Source: Candidatus Hydrogenedentota bacterium
GTDB taxonomy: Bacteria > UBA8481 > J006
Assembly: GCA_003697085.1 (NCBI GenBank)
Contig: RFFU01000027.1
Coordinates: 1 to 39,062 of the forward strand
Reading direction: 5' to 3'
DNA: 39,062 bases
Within the stretch, counting starts at the first letter, position 1. Every line of letters starts with the position of its first letter. Of this stretch, positions 38,417 through 39,062 are shown piece after piece. A program made the translations under genes and the position numbers. The notes beneath the pieces were generated by a model that was not told the origin of the DNA, searched no databases, and worked only from the letters and a program-made list of their open reading frames with translations.

Positions 38417-39062
38417 TCAGTTCGCCGTTGCGGTTTCCGAAACCCGTGCGAAACGGGCCAGCACCTGTCGCAGATGCGCCAAACCGCGACCGGTCCGCGC
38501 CGAGACGGGAATCCAATCTCCGGCGGGCAGACGCTTTCTCAACTCCAAAACCCTCCTCACGGCATCGACTTTGTTCAAAACCCGCACGATCGTTCCCGCC
38601 CTGGCCCCTAACTCCTCCAGAATCCTCTCGACCGTCTCCACTTGTTCCGCGATCCGGGGATGCGACGCATCCGCGATATGCACGAGGAAATCCGCCTCGA
38701 TCGCTTCCTCCAACGTCGAGCGGAAAGAGGCGGCCAGTTCCGGAGGAAATTTCCGGATGAAACCGACGGTATCGGTCAGGAGAATGAAACGGCCGGGACG
38801 AAGTTCAACTCGTCGTGTCATCGCATCGAGCGTGGCGAAGAGTTTGTCGCCCGTCACCAGATTCGATCCGGCCAAACGATTGATCAAGGTGCTCTTTCCC
38901 ACGTTGGTGTATCCCACAACGGCACCGACGGGGAAGCCGAGCCTTCCGCTGCGTTGAAGGCTGCGGCGGCGTTGAATCCGAGCAAGCCGTTTTCGAAGAA
39001 GCGCGATTCGGTCCGAGATCTTTCGGCGGTCCACCTCGATCTGTCGCTCCCCCGGCCCACCC
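38417..39062 (-). CDS. hflX: GTPase HflX (5' end beyond the window)
   Basis: About 215 C-terminal residues; the N-terminal domain is cut off at the window edge. The edge sequence reads G-P-G-E-R-Q-I-E-V-D-R-R-K-I-S-D-R-I, which matches the family linker G-x-G-E-T-Q-L-E-x-D-R-R, so an internal GTG at 39034 is not the real start. The G domain has G-Y-T-N-V-G-K-S-T (G1), D-T-V-G-F-I (G3), N-K-V-D (G4) and S-A-R-T-G (G5). HflX splits stalled or stressed 70S ribosomes. It is 112 bp upstream of the carboxyltransferase fusion on the same strand. Confidence 0.93.
   Translation of the reverse strand, partial: GGPGERQIEVDRRKISDRIALLRKRLARIQRRRSLQRSGRLGFPVGAVVGYTNVGKSTLINRLAGSNLVTGDKLFATLDAMTRRVELRPGRFILLTDTVGFIRKFPPELAASFRSTLEEAIEADFLVHIADASHPRIAEQVETVERILEELGARAGTIVRVLNKVDAVRRVLELRKRLPAGDWIPVSARTGRGLAHLRQVLARFARVSETATAN

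Noticed and set aside
37261-38760. 499-codon plus-strand frame opposite the carboxyltransferase fusion and hflX
   Set aside because: Crosses two genes on the other strand and has an R/P/S-rich composition typical of antisense frames.

Overview
The window looks like a contig from a GC-rich, flagellated, probably Gram-negative bacterium that I cannot place in a phylum. The reasons are: a full bacterial housekeeping set (nusA, infB, rbfA, truB, ribF, gmk, scpA, trpS, hflX), a flagellin, a BolA/CGFS-glutaredoxin pair, a lipobox protein, an M23 peptidase, and a Rrf2 regulator with three cysteines. Genes are tightly packed. Neighbours often overlap by 4-10 bp through ATGA, GTGA or TTGA junctions, and TTG and GTG starts are common.

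Layout. 1-2600: a hexanucleotide repeat, a Phd-type antitoxin with a wrecked PIN toxin behind it, then a STAS protein overlapping a CpaF-type ATPase. 2601-6911: an accessory island with an AT-richer, possibly glycosyltransferase-like gene and a decayed IS1634-type insertion sequence whose 19-bp inverted ends can still be seen. 6912-14330 (minus strand): the operon nusA-infB-ylxP-rbfA-nrnA-truB-ribF, without the usual rimP at its head. 14331-14981: a gene-free stretch with two minus-strand terminator-like hairpins that no annotated gene accounts for. 14982-19914 (plus): a degenerate receiver protein, yicC, gmk, a block of degenerate intergenic repeats, hisA, cdd and a DegT-type aminotransferase. 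19965-24757 (plus): three envelope proteins (M23 peptidase, propeller/TM/coiled-coil protein, lipoprotein). 24883-30411: a Rrf2 regulator, a small orphan protein, and the minus-strand run proA, nadD-yqeK fusion, LytR_C protein, rsfS and a cNMP-binding protein. 30719-31366: bolA and monothiol glutaredoxin. 31515-34371: flagellin, tRNA-Val(GAC) and several small unknown genes. 34602-39062 (minus): hflX (cut by the window edge), a biotinyl/carboxyltransferase fusion, trpS and scpA.

Functionally, the nusA operon couples transcription elongation, translation initiation, 30S maturation, tRNA modification and flavin synthesis. The proA-nadD-rsfS run joins proline and NAD synthesis to ribosome silencing. 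The most novel region is the flagellin neighbourhood. Two small proteins there (33564-33779 and 34159-34371) are clearly paralogous, and a third (32471-32770) may share their motifs. The locus has good sigma-70-like promoters, structured leaders and a recurring CAGGGAGGG ribosome-binding element. Also unusual is the carboxyltransferase fusion at 36499-38304, in which two of the four conserved metal ligands are replaced. Three genes (antitoxin, hisA, bolA) have promoters so close to the start codon that their mRNAs would be leaderless or nearly so.
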